DNA of 64,000 nt from Novosphingobium sediminicola (GTDB lineage: Bacteria; Pseudomonadota; Alphaproteobacteria; Sphingomonadales; Sphingomonadaceae): positions 62,001-126,000 of the forward strand of contig NZ_JACIDX010000007.1 of assembly GCF_014196525.1 (NCBI RefSeq), given 5' to 3'. How positions within the stretch are numbered: the first letter of the stretch is position 1; each line of letters opens with the position of its first letter. Of the stretch, positions 17,379-28,625 are shown one piece after another. A model generated the notes under the pieces. The model had not been told where the DNA came from and ran no database searches. It saw only the letters and a list, made by a program, of their open reading frames with translations. The translations under genes were made by a program, and so were the position numbers.

Positions 17379-18680
17379 TTAATGCTTACCAGCAGCAGCA
17401 AGCATTTGATCGAAGGCCACGAATTTCTCACGCGGGGCGCCATCGCGGGCGCGGGCTACTTCGGCTTCATCAATCTTTCGCCAATCGCGGAAAGTAACGA
17501 AATCGACCCCGCGCGCGGTGGCCAGAGCCTCAAATCCGGCGCGGCCCTGCTTGTTGCCGGGGGCGGGGAAGTCCTCTGCGATGCGGTCGATGATGGCGAA
17601 GCCATCGGGCCGGTTGGTGCCGATCGTGCCCGATGGCCCGCGCCGTGCCCAGCCCACGCAGTAAAGGCCGGGCAGGATACGCCCTTCCTCATTGGCGAAT
17701 CGCCCGGCGGCGGTGTCATAGGGCACGCCCTCGATGGGGTTGGTGCGATAGCCGATGGCCGAGATCACCAGATCGGCGGGGACCTGATAGGTCTCGCCCG
17801 TGCCCACCGCGCGGCCATCGACCAGAGCGGTGCGTTCGACCTCTATCGCCCGCACCGTACCATCTCCAACCAGCGCGCGCGGGGCGGCGAAGAAGTCGAA
17901 GTCGATGGTAAACGGCTTGTCCGAGGGCGCATCGACGGCAAAGGCGCGCAGATGCTGGATCGATTTGCGCATGCCCGGATCGAGCGCGGCATCCTCGGCC
18001 TCGGGCGGCAGATCGGCTGGATCAACGCGCGGGCGGGCGCGTTCCAGACTGCCCAACTCGCCCAGTTCCTTGGGAGTCATCGCGATCTGATGCGGGCCGC
18101 GTCGGCCAAGAATCGTCACTGAGGCGATGCCCGAACCCTTCAAGGCATCGAGCGCATGGGCGACAATATCGGCCCCTTCAAACTCCTGCGGCACCTTGGC
18201 CAGAATCCGCGCAATATCGAGCGCGACATTGCCGTTGCCGATCACCACCGCATGCGCTCCGGCAAAATCGGGGGCCAGATCGGCAAAATGGGGATGACCA
18301 TTATACCAGCCGACAAAGGCCGCGCTGCCGAACACATTGCCCAAATCGCTGCCGGGAATATCCAGAGTGCGATCCGATGGCGCGCCCGTGGCCAGCACCA
18401 CCGCGTCATACAATTCCTGCAATTCGGCAATCGAGATATCGCGCCCCACGGCCACCTTGCCGACAAAGCGCACATTGGGGGCCTGCGCCACCGCATCATA
18501 GCGTTTGGAAACGCCCTTGATCGATTGGTGATCGGGGGCCACCCCGCTGCGAATCAGGCCAAAGGGCACCGGCTGAAGATCGAAGATATCGACATGCACC
18601 TCCTCGCCCCAGCGCTTGAGCGCGGCTTCGGCGGTGTAATATCCGGCGGGGCCGGAACCGATGATGGCAAGATGCAGCAT
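17379..18680 (-). CDS. Ferredoxin-NADP+ reductase, adrenodoxin-reductase type
   Basis: 433 residues. A flavoprotein passing electrons between NADPH and a ferredoxin. The N terminus has the FAD-binding IIGSGPAGYYTAEAAL, then VPFGLIRSGVAPDH, an NADP-binding segment VVIGNGNVALDIARIL, and near the end GWARRGPSGTIGTNRPDG, which closes over FAD. These match the FprA/adrenodoxin reductase family, including mycobacterial FprA, rather than the shorter plant-type Fpr. It is a monocistronic minus-strand gene with no ferredoxin beside it. In sphingomonads such reductases often serve cytochrome P450 or ring-hydroxylating systems encoded elsewhere; that link is inference. Confidence 0.9.
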   Translation of the reverse strand: MLHLAIIGSGPAGYYTAEAALKRWGEEVHVDIFDLQPVPFGLIRSGVAPDHQSIKGVSKRYDAVAQAPNVRFVGKVAVGRDISIAELQELYDAVVLATGAPSDRTLDIPGSDLGNVFGSAAFVGWYNGHPHFADLAPDFAGAHAVVIGNGNVALDIARILAKVPQEFEGADIVAHALDALKGSGIASVTILGRRGPHQIAMTPKELGELGSLERARPRVDPADLPPEAEDAALDPGMRKSIQHLRAFAVDAPSDKPFTIDFDFFAAPRALVGDGTVRAIEVERTALVDGRAVGTGETYQVPADLVISAIGYRTNPIEGVPYDTAAGRFANEEGRILPGLYCVGWARRGPSGTIGTNRPDGFAIIDRIAEDFPAPGNKQGRAGFEALATARGVDFVTFRDWRKIDEAEVARARDGAPREKFVAFDQMLAAAGKH

Positions 18681-18853
18681 GAGTCTGACGCTCTCCCTAT
18701 CTGGTGCTTCCTCTCGCGCGGGCCCGGTTGGTTTCGGGCGTTCTCGCGTTGATTCTTATCACATACCTGTTTGCCCCCGGTTGCAAGCCCGGATGCGCGC
18801 GCGGCTCCGCAGATGTCCTTAACGCGATTTAAAAGCATTTCGGGCAGTCCAGG

Positions 18854-21616
18854 TTGCATGACTTCACCAATTCCCACAGGGGCAAATCAGGCGTGACCAA
18901 GTCCAATCGGGCGCAAGCCCTGCTGCGAAAAGCCGAAACGCCAGCGCCCGCCCCCGCGATGGAGCGCCGCCGTGCCAGCCCGCCGCCGGAGCCTGAGTCG
19001 AGCCCGGTCGATATCACGCATCTGCGCCGTAAAAGCGATCCGGTGCGCCGCGAGAGCGAGCCCTATCTGGGCTATTTCCTGATTTCCGAAGGCTGGCCGA
19101 TGACCGCGATTGCGATGGGCATCGCGGCCATGATGCTGTGGCTCAATCAGTTTCGGATGCCGGGGCCGGTGGTGCTGGGCCTGCTGGGCGCGGCGGTGGC
19201 GATGGTGGCGGCCGCGCGCCTGTTCGTTTCGTTTGAACGCACCAGTCGCCGGCCGCTGGGGCTGCGCGTGGTCGCGATGGTGGCCGGGGTGGTCGTGCCT
19301 ATGCTGCTTTACGGCGGCGGCATGGCGCTGTGGATCAAATCGGGGATGATGGACGAGCCGGTCCTGCTGGTCGGCGCTTTGCTGGTGGTGGGGCTGGTGA
19401 TGGCGGTCACGTTGTCGGGGCGGCTGTTCACGATGGTGGCGGCCAAGCTGGCGCTGTGGACCCCTATCGCGCTGGCTTTGGGCTCGGTCTACACCCTGGT
19501 GACGCTGGTGTTGGGCGGGGCGATCGGGCTGGTGGCGGCGCTGCGCCAATTGGCCATCGACCGCGCCGGACAGGCCGAACAGCGCGAAATGCGCCATGCC
19601 CAGATGCGCGCCGAGGAATTGCTGAACGAATTTGAAAAGACCGGGCAGGGCTGGTTCTGGGAAACCGACCGCAAGGGGGCGCTGACCTATGTGTCGCCCA
19701 ATATCATCGCCTTGCTGGGCCGCGAGGAGGGTGATCTGATCGGCCGCCCGCTGACCGACCTGTTCGTGATGCAGGAGCAGGAGCAGGTGGGCGAGCGCAC
19801 CTTGCTGTTCCATCTCAACGCGCGTTCGGGCTTTACCGATCTGGCGCTGCGCGCGGCCAAGGATGGGGATGAGCAATGGTGGGCGGTCAATGGTCGCCCG
19901 GTCTATGACGCTTTCAACAATTTCCTGGGTTTCCGGGGCGCGGGCAGCGATCTGACCGAAAAGCGGCGCAGCGAGCAGCATGCCACGCGCCTTGCCCATT
20001 TTGATTCGTTGACCGGATTGGCCAACCGGTTCCAGATGAGCCAGACGCTGGAAAAGATCCTGTCGGCGCCCAAGGTGGACCATCGTGATTGTGCGGTGTT
20101 CCTGCTCGATCTCGACCGGTTCAAGCAGGTCAACGATACGATGGGCCATCCGGCGGGCGATGCGCTGCTCAAACAGGTGTCGCAGCGTTTGCAGCGCACC
20201 GTGGGCGAGATGGGCCGTGTGGGCCGTTTGGGCGGGGATGAATTCAAGGTCATCCTGCCGGGGCGCATCGCGCGCGATAAACTGGCCACGCTGGCCACCA
20301 GCATTATCGAGAATCTGTCGCAGCCCTATTCCATCGACGGCGCGCGCGTGGTGATCGGGGCCAGCATCGGCATCGCCATGGCCCCCGACGATGGCGTGAC
20401 CAGCGAAGCGATCATCCGCAATGCCGACCTTGCGCTTTATGCCGCCAAGGATCGCGGGCGCGGGGTCTATCACTTCTATGACGAGGAACTGCATTCCGAC
20501 GCCGAGGAGCGCCGCCAGCTTGAGCATGACCTGCGCGACGCCCTCGCGCATGGCGGGCTGGAGCTGTATTATCAGCCCTCGGTGGCGTTGAGCCAGCAAA
20601 AGATCACCGGTTTTGAGGCGCTGCTGCGTTGGAACCATCCGACGATGGGGCGCCTCTCGCCCGCCAAATTTGTTGAGGTGGCCGAGGATACCGGCCTCAT
20701 CACCCAGATCGGCGAATGGGCATTGCGCACGGCCTGCCATGATCTGGCGCGCTGGCCCGACCATGTGCGGGTGGCGGTCAATGTCTCGCCTTTGCAATTT
20801 GCAAATCCGGCGCTGCCCACGATCATCACGAATGCGCTGGCCTCGGCGGGGGTCGATCCCGCGCGGCTGGAACTGGAAATCACCGAAAGCGTGTTTTTGA
20901 ACGACAGCGCCAACACGGACGCGATGTTCACCGCGCTCAAGCGGATCGGCGTGCGTCTGGCGCTCGATGATTTCGGCACCGGCTATTCCTCGCTGGGCTA
21001 TCTGAAAAAGGCGCCTTTCGACAAGATCAAGATCGACCAGAGCTTTGTGCGCGGCGCCACTATGCCGGGTAGCCGCAATGGCGCGATCATAGCCTCGATC
21101 GTCAGCCTTGCCGATGCGCTGGGTATGGAAACGACGGCGGAAGGCGTCGAGACGCTCGACGAACTCGATCTGGTGCGCGAGCTGGGTTGCAGCCATGTGC
21201 AGGGCTATATCTTCTCCAAACCCCTGCCGCGCGACGAGGCCGACATGCGGTTGAGCGAGGGCGGCATTATCGAGGCGAGGGGGCCGCGCTCGGCCCGCGC
21301 GCCGCGCCGCACGATGCTGCGCAAGGTGATGATGGAGGCGCAGGGCCGCCGCTATCCCGCCACGATCCGCAACATTTCGGAAAATGGCGCGATGTTCGAA
21401 GGGCTGATGGATGTGCCGATGGGCATGGAAATGCTGATCGAACTGTCCGATGAACTGAGCGTGGGGGCGACGGTTCGCTGGAGCCGTTATGGCCGCACGG
21501 GCGTGGTCTTTGCCGAACCCGTGGCCTTTGACGGCAGCGGCGCGATCACCCGCGCCAGCCTGTTCGGCCCGCAGGACCGCGATGGCGAGGCGCCGACCTA
21601 TCGACAGGTGGGGTGA
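18854..21616 (+). CDS. Membrane sensor with PAS, GGDEF, EAL and PilZ domains
   Basis: 920 residues. The order is: a Pro-rich charged cytoplasmic N terminus (1-70); about six membrane segments (75-240); a PAS domain (about 265-385, with GWFWETDRKGALTYVSP); GGDEF with intact loop RLGGDEF at about 460; EAL with FEALLRW at about 588 and DDFGTGYSS further on; and a C-terminal PilZ-like domain from about 821 (RRYPATIRNISENG). Both catalytic domains keep their key residues, so it could make or degrade cyclic di-GMP, and PilZ could sense the product. The 5' end is uncertain because several in-frame starts precede the first membrane segment. Confidence 0.88.
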   Translation: MHDFTNSHRGKSGVTKSNRAQALLRKAETPAPAPAMERRRASPPPEPESSPVDITHLRRKSDPVRRESEPYLGYFLISEGWPMTAIAMGIAAMMLWLNQFRMPGPVVLGLLGAAVAMVAAARLFVSFERTSRRPLGLRVVAMVAGVVVPMLLYGGGMALWIKSGMMDEPVLLVGALLVVGLVMAVTLSGRLFTMVAAKLALWTPIALALGSVYTLVTLVLGGAIGLVAALRQLAIDRAGQAEQREMRHAQMRAEELLNEFEKTGQGWFWETDRKGALTYVSPNIIALLGREEGDLIGRPLTDLFVMQEQEQVGERTLLFHLNARSGFTDLALRAAKDGDEQWWAVNGRPVYDAFNNFLGFRGAGSDLTEKRRSEQHATRLAHFDSLTGLANRFQMSQTLEKILSAPKVDHRDCAVFLLDLDRFKQVNDTMGHPAGDALLKQVSQRLQRTVGEMGRVGRLGGDEFKVILPGRIARDKLATLATSIIENLSQPYSIDGARVVIGASIGIAMAPDDGVTSEAIIRNADLALYAAKDRGRGVYHFYDEELHSDAEERRQLEHDLRDALAHGGLELYYQPSVALSQQKITGFEALLRWNHPTMGRLSPAKFVEVAEDTGLITQIGEWALRTACHDLARWPDHVRVAVNVSPLQFANPALPTIITNALASAGVDPARLELEITESVFLNDSANTDAMFTALKRIGVRLALDDFGTGYSSLGYLKKAPFDKIKIDQSFVRGATMPGSRNGAIIASIVSLADALGMETTAEGVETLDELDLVRELGCSHVQGYIFSKPLPRDEADMRLSEGGIIEARGPRSARAPRRTMLRKVMMEAQGRRYPATIRNISENGAMFEGLMDVPMGMEMLIELSDELSVGATVRWSRYGRTGVVFAEPVAFDGSGAITRASLFGPQDRDGEAPTYRQVG

Positions 21617-21631
21617 AAGGGCCGGTGCCGG

Positions 21632-21655
21632 GGCAAATCGCGCAGGCGATTTGCC
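21632..21655. terminator. Hairpin downstream of the GGDEF-EAL-PilZ gene
   Basis: GGCAAATCGC and GCGATTTGCC form a perfect 10-bp inverted repeat with loop GCAG, 15 bases after the stop. There is no T run, so it may slow or protect the transcript end rather than act as a classical intrinsic terminator. Confidence 0.5.
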
Positions 21656-21763
21656 AACCATCATAACGTGACAGGGCGGGCCGGTGCTGCTAACGGCTGC
21701 GATTCTATGTGGGGTGGGGATTTACCGCCCTTTTGGCCCGCGCCCTTTTGATAAAGACATTTC

Positions 21764-23581
<1,818 letters not shown>

Positions 23582-23593
23582 GGGTTTAGGGGG

Positions 23594-23647
23594 GCCTCCG
23601 GCGGGCAAAGGGCGGGGGCCCTTTGCAATCCCGTTACTGGGGTTGCG
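23594..23647 (+). repeat. Dispersed intergenic hairpin repeat, copy E
   Basis: GCCTCCGGCGGG, then a perfect 9-bp stem GCAAAGGGC/GCCCTTTGC with loop GGGG, then AATCCCGTTACTGGGG and TTGCG. It begins 13 bases after the lepA stop, in the convergent gap with the DUF779 gene. Confidence 0.87.
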
Positions 23648-23697
23648 TATGGGTTCGCAGGGTGGCGCTCGGGGGCTTTTGAAGCCGCTGCGCGGGA

Positions 23698-24018
23698 TTA
23701 GCCTCTCAGCACAAACCGCGTCCCGTCGCCGATATCGAGCGAAAAGCCTACCGCCCGGCCCGGCTCCACGTCCAGCTCCAGCGACACCGGGCATTGCTCC
23801 GCCTCGTCGCTCATCCGGTAGAGCGGCACCCCGTCGCACACCCCCTGCAACTGATCGCGCTGGCCAAGGATGATGTCTCCCTCGGCAAGGCAAAGCGGCG
23901 TGCCTGCATCGCAGCAGCCCCCCGTCACATGCAGCACCAGCCGCCCATGGCGCGCGCGCAACTGGTCCAGTGCGGCATGGGCGGCGGGGGTGATCGGGAT
24001 CTGGCGCATGCTGGTCAT
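23698..24018 (-). CDS. DUF779 family protein
   Basis: 106 residues from the ATG at 24018 (an upstream ATG at 24081 adds a tail outside the family). The motif LVLHVTGGCCDAGTPLC with paired cysteines, the segment DIILGQ and the ending FSLDIGDGTRFVLRG match DUF779 proteins as I know them. These commonly lie next to aldehyde dehydrogenase genes and are of unknown function; the cysteine pair suggests metal or thiol chemistry. No aldehyde dehydrogenase is adjacent here. Confidence 0.75.
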   Translation of the reverse strand: MTSMRQIPITPAAHAALDQLRARHGRLVLHVTGGCCDAGTPLCLAEGDIILGQRDQLQGVCDGVPLYRMSDEAEQCPVSLELDVEPGRAVGFSLDIGDGTRFVLRG

Positions 24019-24125
24019 CGCGCCTTTATGCCACGCCCGCCCCATCTCTGGCGAATGGGACTTTGGCACAATGGGGGGCACAAGGGGGCTTGCGGGCGCC
24101 CGCGCGCCATGAGAACCCCTCAGCC

Positions 24126-25331
24126 ATGCCCGAACCCATTCCCATGCCCATCGCGCGCGGTTTTGCCGGATGGCTGGTGATGGCGGCGGCGCTGGCGGCT
24201 TTGATGGCGGGCTTTGTGTTCAGCCTGCACAGCGCGGCGCGGCAATTTGAAATCGCCCTGCTGGCCGAACGCCAGGCCGGACTGATCGCGGGCCTTTCGG
24301 GCCAGCCTCTGTCCCAATTCCCACCGCGTCTGGCCGAATATCGCGCCCTGGTGGCGCAGGAAAGCGCGCTGGGTTCGCCCGCGCATAGCGACGAACTGGC
24401 CCGCATCAACCGCCTGCCCACGATGGTCGACACCGCCCGGCGCGAGGCCTTGTTGGCCACGATGATGGCGGGCGAGCGCGCCGAGGTCGCCGCCGCCCGC
24501 GCGGCGCTCGATCACAGCCGCAACCGGATGCTGCTGCTGGGCGGGATGCTCACGCTTTTGGCGCTGGTCTCGGCTGGGACGGGGCTTTGGCGTCTGGTCT
24601 GGGCCAATCGCGCGCTGGAGCGCGAAGTGGCCGCCCGCAGCGCGCAATTGCAGGCGGTCGACCGCTCGCGCCGCCTGTTCTTTGCCAAAGCCAGCCATGA
24701 ATTGCGCACTCCGGTTGCCGCCATGCGTTCGCTGGCCGAGGTGACGCTGAGCGCCGGGGGCGATCAGGCGGCCGCGCTGCATGATGTGGTGGCACAGGCG
24801 CAATTCCTCTCGCACCGCATCGACGAAATGCTCAGCCTTGCCAGTGCGCAGGAGGGTAGGCCGGTGCTTGCCCCGGCCCCTTACGACCTGCGCGAGATCG
24901 TGGCCGGGGCGCTTTCGGCGGCGGGGCCTTTCGCGCGGCTGGTCGAGGTCGAACTGGTCTATGATCCGCCCGCCGATTCGGTGCATGTGCGCGCCGATGG
25001 GCGCTGGCTGGGTCAGGCCTTGCTGGCGATCATCGACAATGGGCTGAAAATCTCCGACCCTGGCGCGGCGCTGGAGATCACGCTGATCCGCGATCATGCC
25101 TACGCCATCCTGTCCATCGCCGACCACGGTCCCGGCATGGGCGAGGCCGACCTGCCGCTGATCTTCGAGGCCTATTATCAAAGCGAGGAAGGGCGCCATC
25201 GCGGCGGCACCGGGCTGGGCCTTGCCCTTGCGCGATGGGTGGCCGATCAGCACGGCGGGACGATCCGTGCGGAAAACCGGGCCACGGGCGGGGCGCGCAT
25301 CGTGCTGATGCTGCCTTTGGAGGAGGCGTGA
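24126..25331 (+). CDS. Sensor histidine kinase
   Basis: 401 residues. Two membrane segments (about residues 14-35 and 138-160) bracket a periplasmic loop of about 100 residues. A short linker without an obvious HAMP domain leads to the dimerisation domain with phospho-accepting His at about 191 (SHELRTP). The ATPase domain has IDNGLKIS (N box), DHGPGMG (G1) and GTGLGLALAR (G2). The signal is unknown. The stop overlaps the start of the response regulator (TGATG), so the two are one unit. Start 24126 was chosen over 24063 because it places the membrane anchor near the N terminus. Confidence 0.9.
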   Translation: MPEPIPMPIARGFAGWLVMAAALAALMAGFVFSLHSAARQFEIALLAERQAGLIAGLSGQPLSQFPPRLAEYRALVAQESALGSPAHSDELARINRLPTMVDTARREALLATMMAGERAEVAAARAALDHSRNRMLLLGGMLTLLALVSAGTGLWRLVWANRALEREVAARSAQLQAVDRSRRLFFAKASHELRTPVAAMRSLAEVTLSAGGDQAAALHDVVAQAQFLSHRIDEMLSLASAQEGRPVLAPAPYDLREIVAGALSAAGPFARLVEVELVYDPPADSVHVRADGRWLGQALLAIIDNGLKISDPGAALEITLIRDHAYAILSIADHGPGMGEADLPLIFEAYYQSEEGRHRGGTGLGLALARWVADQHGGTIRAENRATGGARIVLMLPLEEA

Positions 25332-26008
25332 TGATCCTGATCGTTGAGGATGATGTGACCATCGGCCGTACACTGGCGCAGGGGCTTGCCGCCGTTGGTT
25401 TGAATGCGCGCTGGCTGCGGCGGGGGGCGGAGGTCGGCCCGCTGGTGACGCAGGGCGGGGTGGAGGCGGTGGTACTGGATCTTGGCCTGCCCGATGGCGA
25501 TGGGTTGGAGGTGTGCCGGGCCTTGCGGGACAATGGTCATCGCCTGCCGGTGCTGATGCTGACCGCGCGGGGCGGGCTGGATGATCGGCTCGATGGCTTT
25601 GCGGCCGGGGCGGATGACTATCTGGCCAAGCCCTTTGCCTTTGCCGAATTGCTGGCCCGCGTGCGGGTGATGGTGCGCCATGCGGCCCAGCGCCGCCCCG
25701 ATCCGCTGGTGCTGGGCGCGCTGGAGGTGGACCCGCTGGCGGGTGAGGCGCGATGGGCGGGGCAAAGGCTGGATCTTGAGCCCAAGGGCATTCTCGTGCT
25801 GGCGCAATTGCTGCGCGCGCGCGGCGGGGTGGTGACGCGCCGGGCGCTGATGGATGCGGTCTGGGGCGATGCGGCGGTGACGGATAATGCGCTCGACGTG
25901 GTGCTGTCCTCCTTGCGCAAAAGGTTGGCGCAGGCCGCCCCCGAAGTGCAGGTTCGCACGGTGCGGGGCACGGGTATGATGCTCGATCTTATACCTTTGC
26001 CAGTATGA
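25331..26008 (+). CDS. OmpR-family response regulator
   Basis: 225 residues. The receiver domain has acidic VEDD at the N terminus, the phosphorylation site Asp50 in VVLDLGLPDGDG and the conserved Lys at about 100 (YLAKPF). A winged-helix trans_reg_C domain follows (about 125-220, with LEPKGILVLAQLL and LDVVLSSLRKRL). It is translationally coupled to the kinase upstream. The TonB-dependent receptor starting 89 bases downstream on the same strand is the obvious candidate target, but no operator repeat was identified in that gap. Confidence 0.92.
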   Translation: MILIVEDDVTIGRTLAQGLAAVGLNARWLRRGAEVGPLVTQGGVEAVVLDLGLPDGDGLEVCRALRDNGHRLPVLMLTARGGLDDRLDGFAAGADDYLAKPFAFAELLARVRVMVRHAAQRRPDPLVLGALEVDPLAGEARWAGQRLDLEPKGILVLAQLLRARGGVVTRRALMDAVWGDAAVTDNALDVVLSSLRKRLAQAAPEVQVRTVRGTGMMLDLIPLPV

Positions 26009-26097
26009 GGCCTTTCTAAGGTTTCGACCGCGCAACCTCTGATAGCCAGAACCCATCAGGCGGTCCGATCGACGGGCGCGTACAGGGGAAGAGGCAT

Positions 26098-28515
26098 ATG
26101 CAGGGGCGTTTTGCGTTGATGGTTGCGGCTATGGCTATGCCCGTCGCGGCGCAGGCCGAGGACGCTATCGTGGTCAGCGCCAGCACGCCTTTGTCGGGGG
26201 CGGCGGCGGTGTTTGACGCGCGGGCCTTGCGCGCGATGCAGGCCGTCACGGTCAGCGATGCTCTGGCGCGGCAGGCGCCGGGCGTGGTCATCAACGAGGT
26301 GCAGGGCAATCCGCTGCAAAGCGACCTGTCGTTTCGCGGCTATACCGCCTCGCCGTTGCTGGGCACGCCGCAGGGGATTGCGGTCTATGTCGATGGCGTG
26401 CGCGCCAACCAGCCCTTTGGCGAGGTGGTGAGCTGGGATCTGTTGCCGCAGGCGGCGGTGGATCAGGTGGCGTTGATCGAGGGCGCCGCGCCGCAATTCG
26501 GGCGCAACGCGCTGGGCGGGGCACTGAGCATTCGCACAAAGGATGGGCGCAGCGCGCCGCGCGTTGCGGCCTCGGTGGCGGGCGGCTCCTATGGTCGGCT
26601 GCGCGGCAGCTTCGAGGCTGGCGGCAAGGCCGACAACGGCTTCCACTGGTATGGCGCGCTCGAGGGCTTTCGCGAGGATGGCTGGCGCTATGCCTCGGCC
26701 AGCAAGGCGTGGAAAGGCTTTGCCAAGGCGGGCTGGGAAGGGGTGGGCAGCGGGGTCAGCCTGAGTTTCAACCGGGCGCAATCCGATCTCAACGGCAATG
26801 GCTTGCAGGATTATCGCCTGCTCGCCCGCGACTGGCACAGCACCTACACGACGCCTGACAACACTCGCAATATCGCCAGCCAGCTCACGCTGTCAGGCCA
26901 TCGTCGCCTGTCGGAAAACCTCACCCTCTCGGCCAATGCCTTCTGGCGCAGCATCGTCACGCGCAGCACCAATGGCGACATGAACGAGGGTGCGCTGGGC
27001 GAGAGCCTGTACCAGCCCAACGCCGCCGAACGCGCTGCTTTGAGCGCGGCGGGCTATACCGGTTTTCCCACCAGCGGCGAGACGCAGGCCAATACGGCGT
27101 TTCCCAAATGGCGCTGCATCGCCAATGTCCTGCTCAATGATGAGCCTAATGAGAAATGCAACGGCTTGCTGACCCGCTCCTCTACCCGGCAGCAGGAATG
27201 GGGCGGGGCGCTCGAACTGGGCTGGACCGGCATGGGTCAGCATCTGACCGTGGGGGCCAGCTATGCGCAGGCGCGGGCGCGGTTTATCCAGAACAGCCAG
27301 TTTGGCTATTTGCTACCCGATCATTCGGTGGTGGCGGTGTCCGGGCCGGGGGCCTTTGCCGATGGCACGCAGAACAGCGAGAATGCCTTTGACGCCCGCG
27401 TCGATCTGCATAGCCGGATGTCCAGCCTTGGCCTTTATGCGGCCGATGTGTTTGCGCTGGGATCGCGCGTCACGGTGACGCTGGCGGGGCGGTATGACCG
27501 CACGCAGTTGCATAATCGCGACCAGATCACGCCGGGCGGCGGCACGGGTTCGCTCGATGCCGATCCGGTGTTCGCGCGGTTCAATCCCTCGGCCATGGTC
27601 GATTGGCGGGTGGCCCATGGCCTGACCATCACCGTGCAGGCGGGCGAGAGTTCGCGCGCGCCCTCGGCGGTGGAGCTGGGCTGTTCGGACCCGGCCAGCC
27701 CCTGCCGTCTGCCCAATGCGATGGCGGGCGATCCGCCGCTGCGGCAAGTGGTGGCGCGCAGTTTCTCGCTGGGCGCGCGCATCGAGCGCAAGGCATGGAA
27801 CCTGCGCCTGACCGCATTTCGCAGCGATAATCGCGATGATATTCAATTCATTGCGGGCGGGGCCTCGGGCTTTGGCTATTTCGCCAATGTCGGCACCACG
27901 CGGCGTCAGGGTATCGAGGCCAGCGGCGCGGTGCATTGGGGCCGCTGGCAGGTGGGGGGCAGCTATACGCTGCTCGACGCCACCTACCGCACGCCGCTGA
28001 CGCTGAATGGCGGAGGGAACAGCAGCAATGACGCCCCGGCGCCCGGTTTCGATGGCGAGATCGCGGTGAGCCCCGGCGACCGCCTGCCGCTCCTGCCGCG
28101 CCATTTGTTCAAGGCACAGGCCGGTTTTGAGGCGGCCAAATGGCTGACCCTGCGCGCCGAAATGGTGGCGGCCAGCGGCGTTTATGCGCGGGGTAATGAG
28201 AACAATCTGCACCAGCCGGACGGCACCTATTATCTGGGTGCGGGGCGGACCGATGCCTATGCCGTGGTCAATGCCTCGGTGGAAATCAGGCCGCGCAAGG
28301 GCGTGATTTTCACCGCCGGGATCAGCAATCTGATGAATGCCCATTACGCCACGGCGGCGCAATTGGGGGCCAGCGGTTTTGACACCAATGGTGCCTTTAT
28401 CGCCCGCTCGTTCAGCGGGCCCGTGATCGATGGCGAGCGGCCTTTGCTGCACAGCACATTCCTTGCCCCGGCCGCGCCGCGTCGGTTTGAGGTGGGGCTG
28501 CGGGTGCAACTGTAA
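26098..28515 (+). CDS. TonB-dependent outer membrane receptor
   Basis: 805 residues. A signal peptide ends near VAAQAE, followed by a short TonB-box-like DAIVVSAS segment. The plug domain covers about 45-155 (SDALARQAPGVVINE, LSFRGYTASP, YVDGVRANQPFGEV, ALGGALSIRTKDG), then a 22-strand type barrel ending in RRFEVGLRVQL. It should import a chelated metal or other small ligand using TonB energy. The ligand cannot be told from sequence; the FGEVVSWDLLP segment and the 805-residue length fit siderophore-type receptors. The preceding two-component pair probably controls it. Confidence 0.9.
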   Translation: MQGRFALMVAAMAMPVAAQAEDAIVVSASTPLSGAAAVFDARALRAMQAVTVSDALARQAPGVVINEVQGNPLQSDLSFRGYTASPLLGTPQGIAVYVDGVRANQPFGEVVSWDLLPQAAVDQVALIEGAAPQFGRNALGGALSIRTKDGRSAPRVAASVAGGSYGRLRGSFEAGGKADNGFHWYGALEGFREDGWRYASASKAWKGFAKAGWEGVGSGVSLSFNRAQSDLNGNGLQDYRLLARDWHSTYTTPDNTRNIASQLTLSGHRRLSENLTLSANAFWRSIVTRSTNGDMNEGALGESLYQPNAAERAALSAAGYTGFPTSGETQANTAFPKWRCIANVLLNDEPNEKCNGLLTRSSTRQQEWGGALELGWTGMGQHLTVGASYAQARARFIQNSQFGYLLPDHSVVAVSGPGAFADGTQNSENAFDARVDLHSRMSSLGLYAADVFALGSRVTVTLAGRYDRTQLHNRDQITPGGGTGSLDADPVFARFNPSAMVDWRVAHGLTITVQAGESSRAPSAVELGCSDPASPCRLPNAMAGDPPLRQVVARSFSLGARIERKAWNLRLTAFRSDNRDDIQFIAGGASGFGYFANVGTTRRQGIEASGAVHWGRWQVGGSYTLLDATYRTPLTLNGGGNSSNDAPAPGFDGEIAVSPGDRLPLLPRHLFKAQAGFEAAKWLTLRAEMVAASGVYARGNENNLHQPDGTYYLGAGRTDAYAVVNASVEIRPRKGVIFTAGISNLMNAHYATAAQLGASGFDTNGAFIARSFSGPVIDGERPLLHSTFLAPAAPRRFEVGLRVQL

Positions 28516-28574
28516 TTAACCGTTTGGGTTAGAATCCTGTCCTACAGGGTCCAGGCGCTGATAACTCTGCCGGG

Positions 28575-28606
28575 CCGGACGATTCGCAAAATGCGAGAAT
28601 GTCCGG
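28575..28606. promoter_or_regulatory. Hairpin between the TonB receptor and the spanin genes
   Basis: CCGGACGATTCGC (28575-28587) pairs imperfectly with GCGAGAATGTCCGG (28593-28606) over an AAAAT loop. It lies 60 bases after the receptor stop and just before the Rz-like gene, with no T run. It may be a terminator remnant or a leader structure covering the start at 28599. Confidence 0.45.
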
Positions 28607-28625
28607 TCTCAGGGAGTTGTTTCTC

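Noticed and set aside
18887..21664. 925-codon minus-strand open frame opposite the GGDEF-EAL-PilZ gene
   Set aside because: Rich in His, Gln and Arg with no recognisable family, as expected for the antisense of GC-rich codons. The plus strand carries four recognisable domains.
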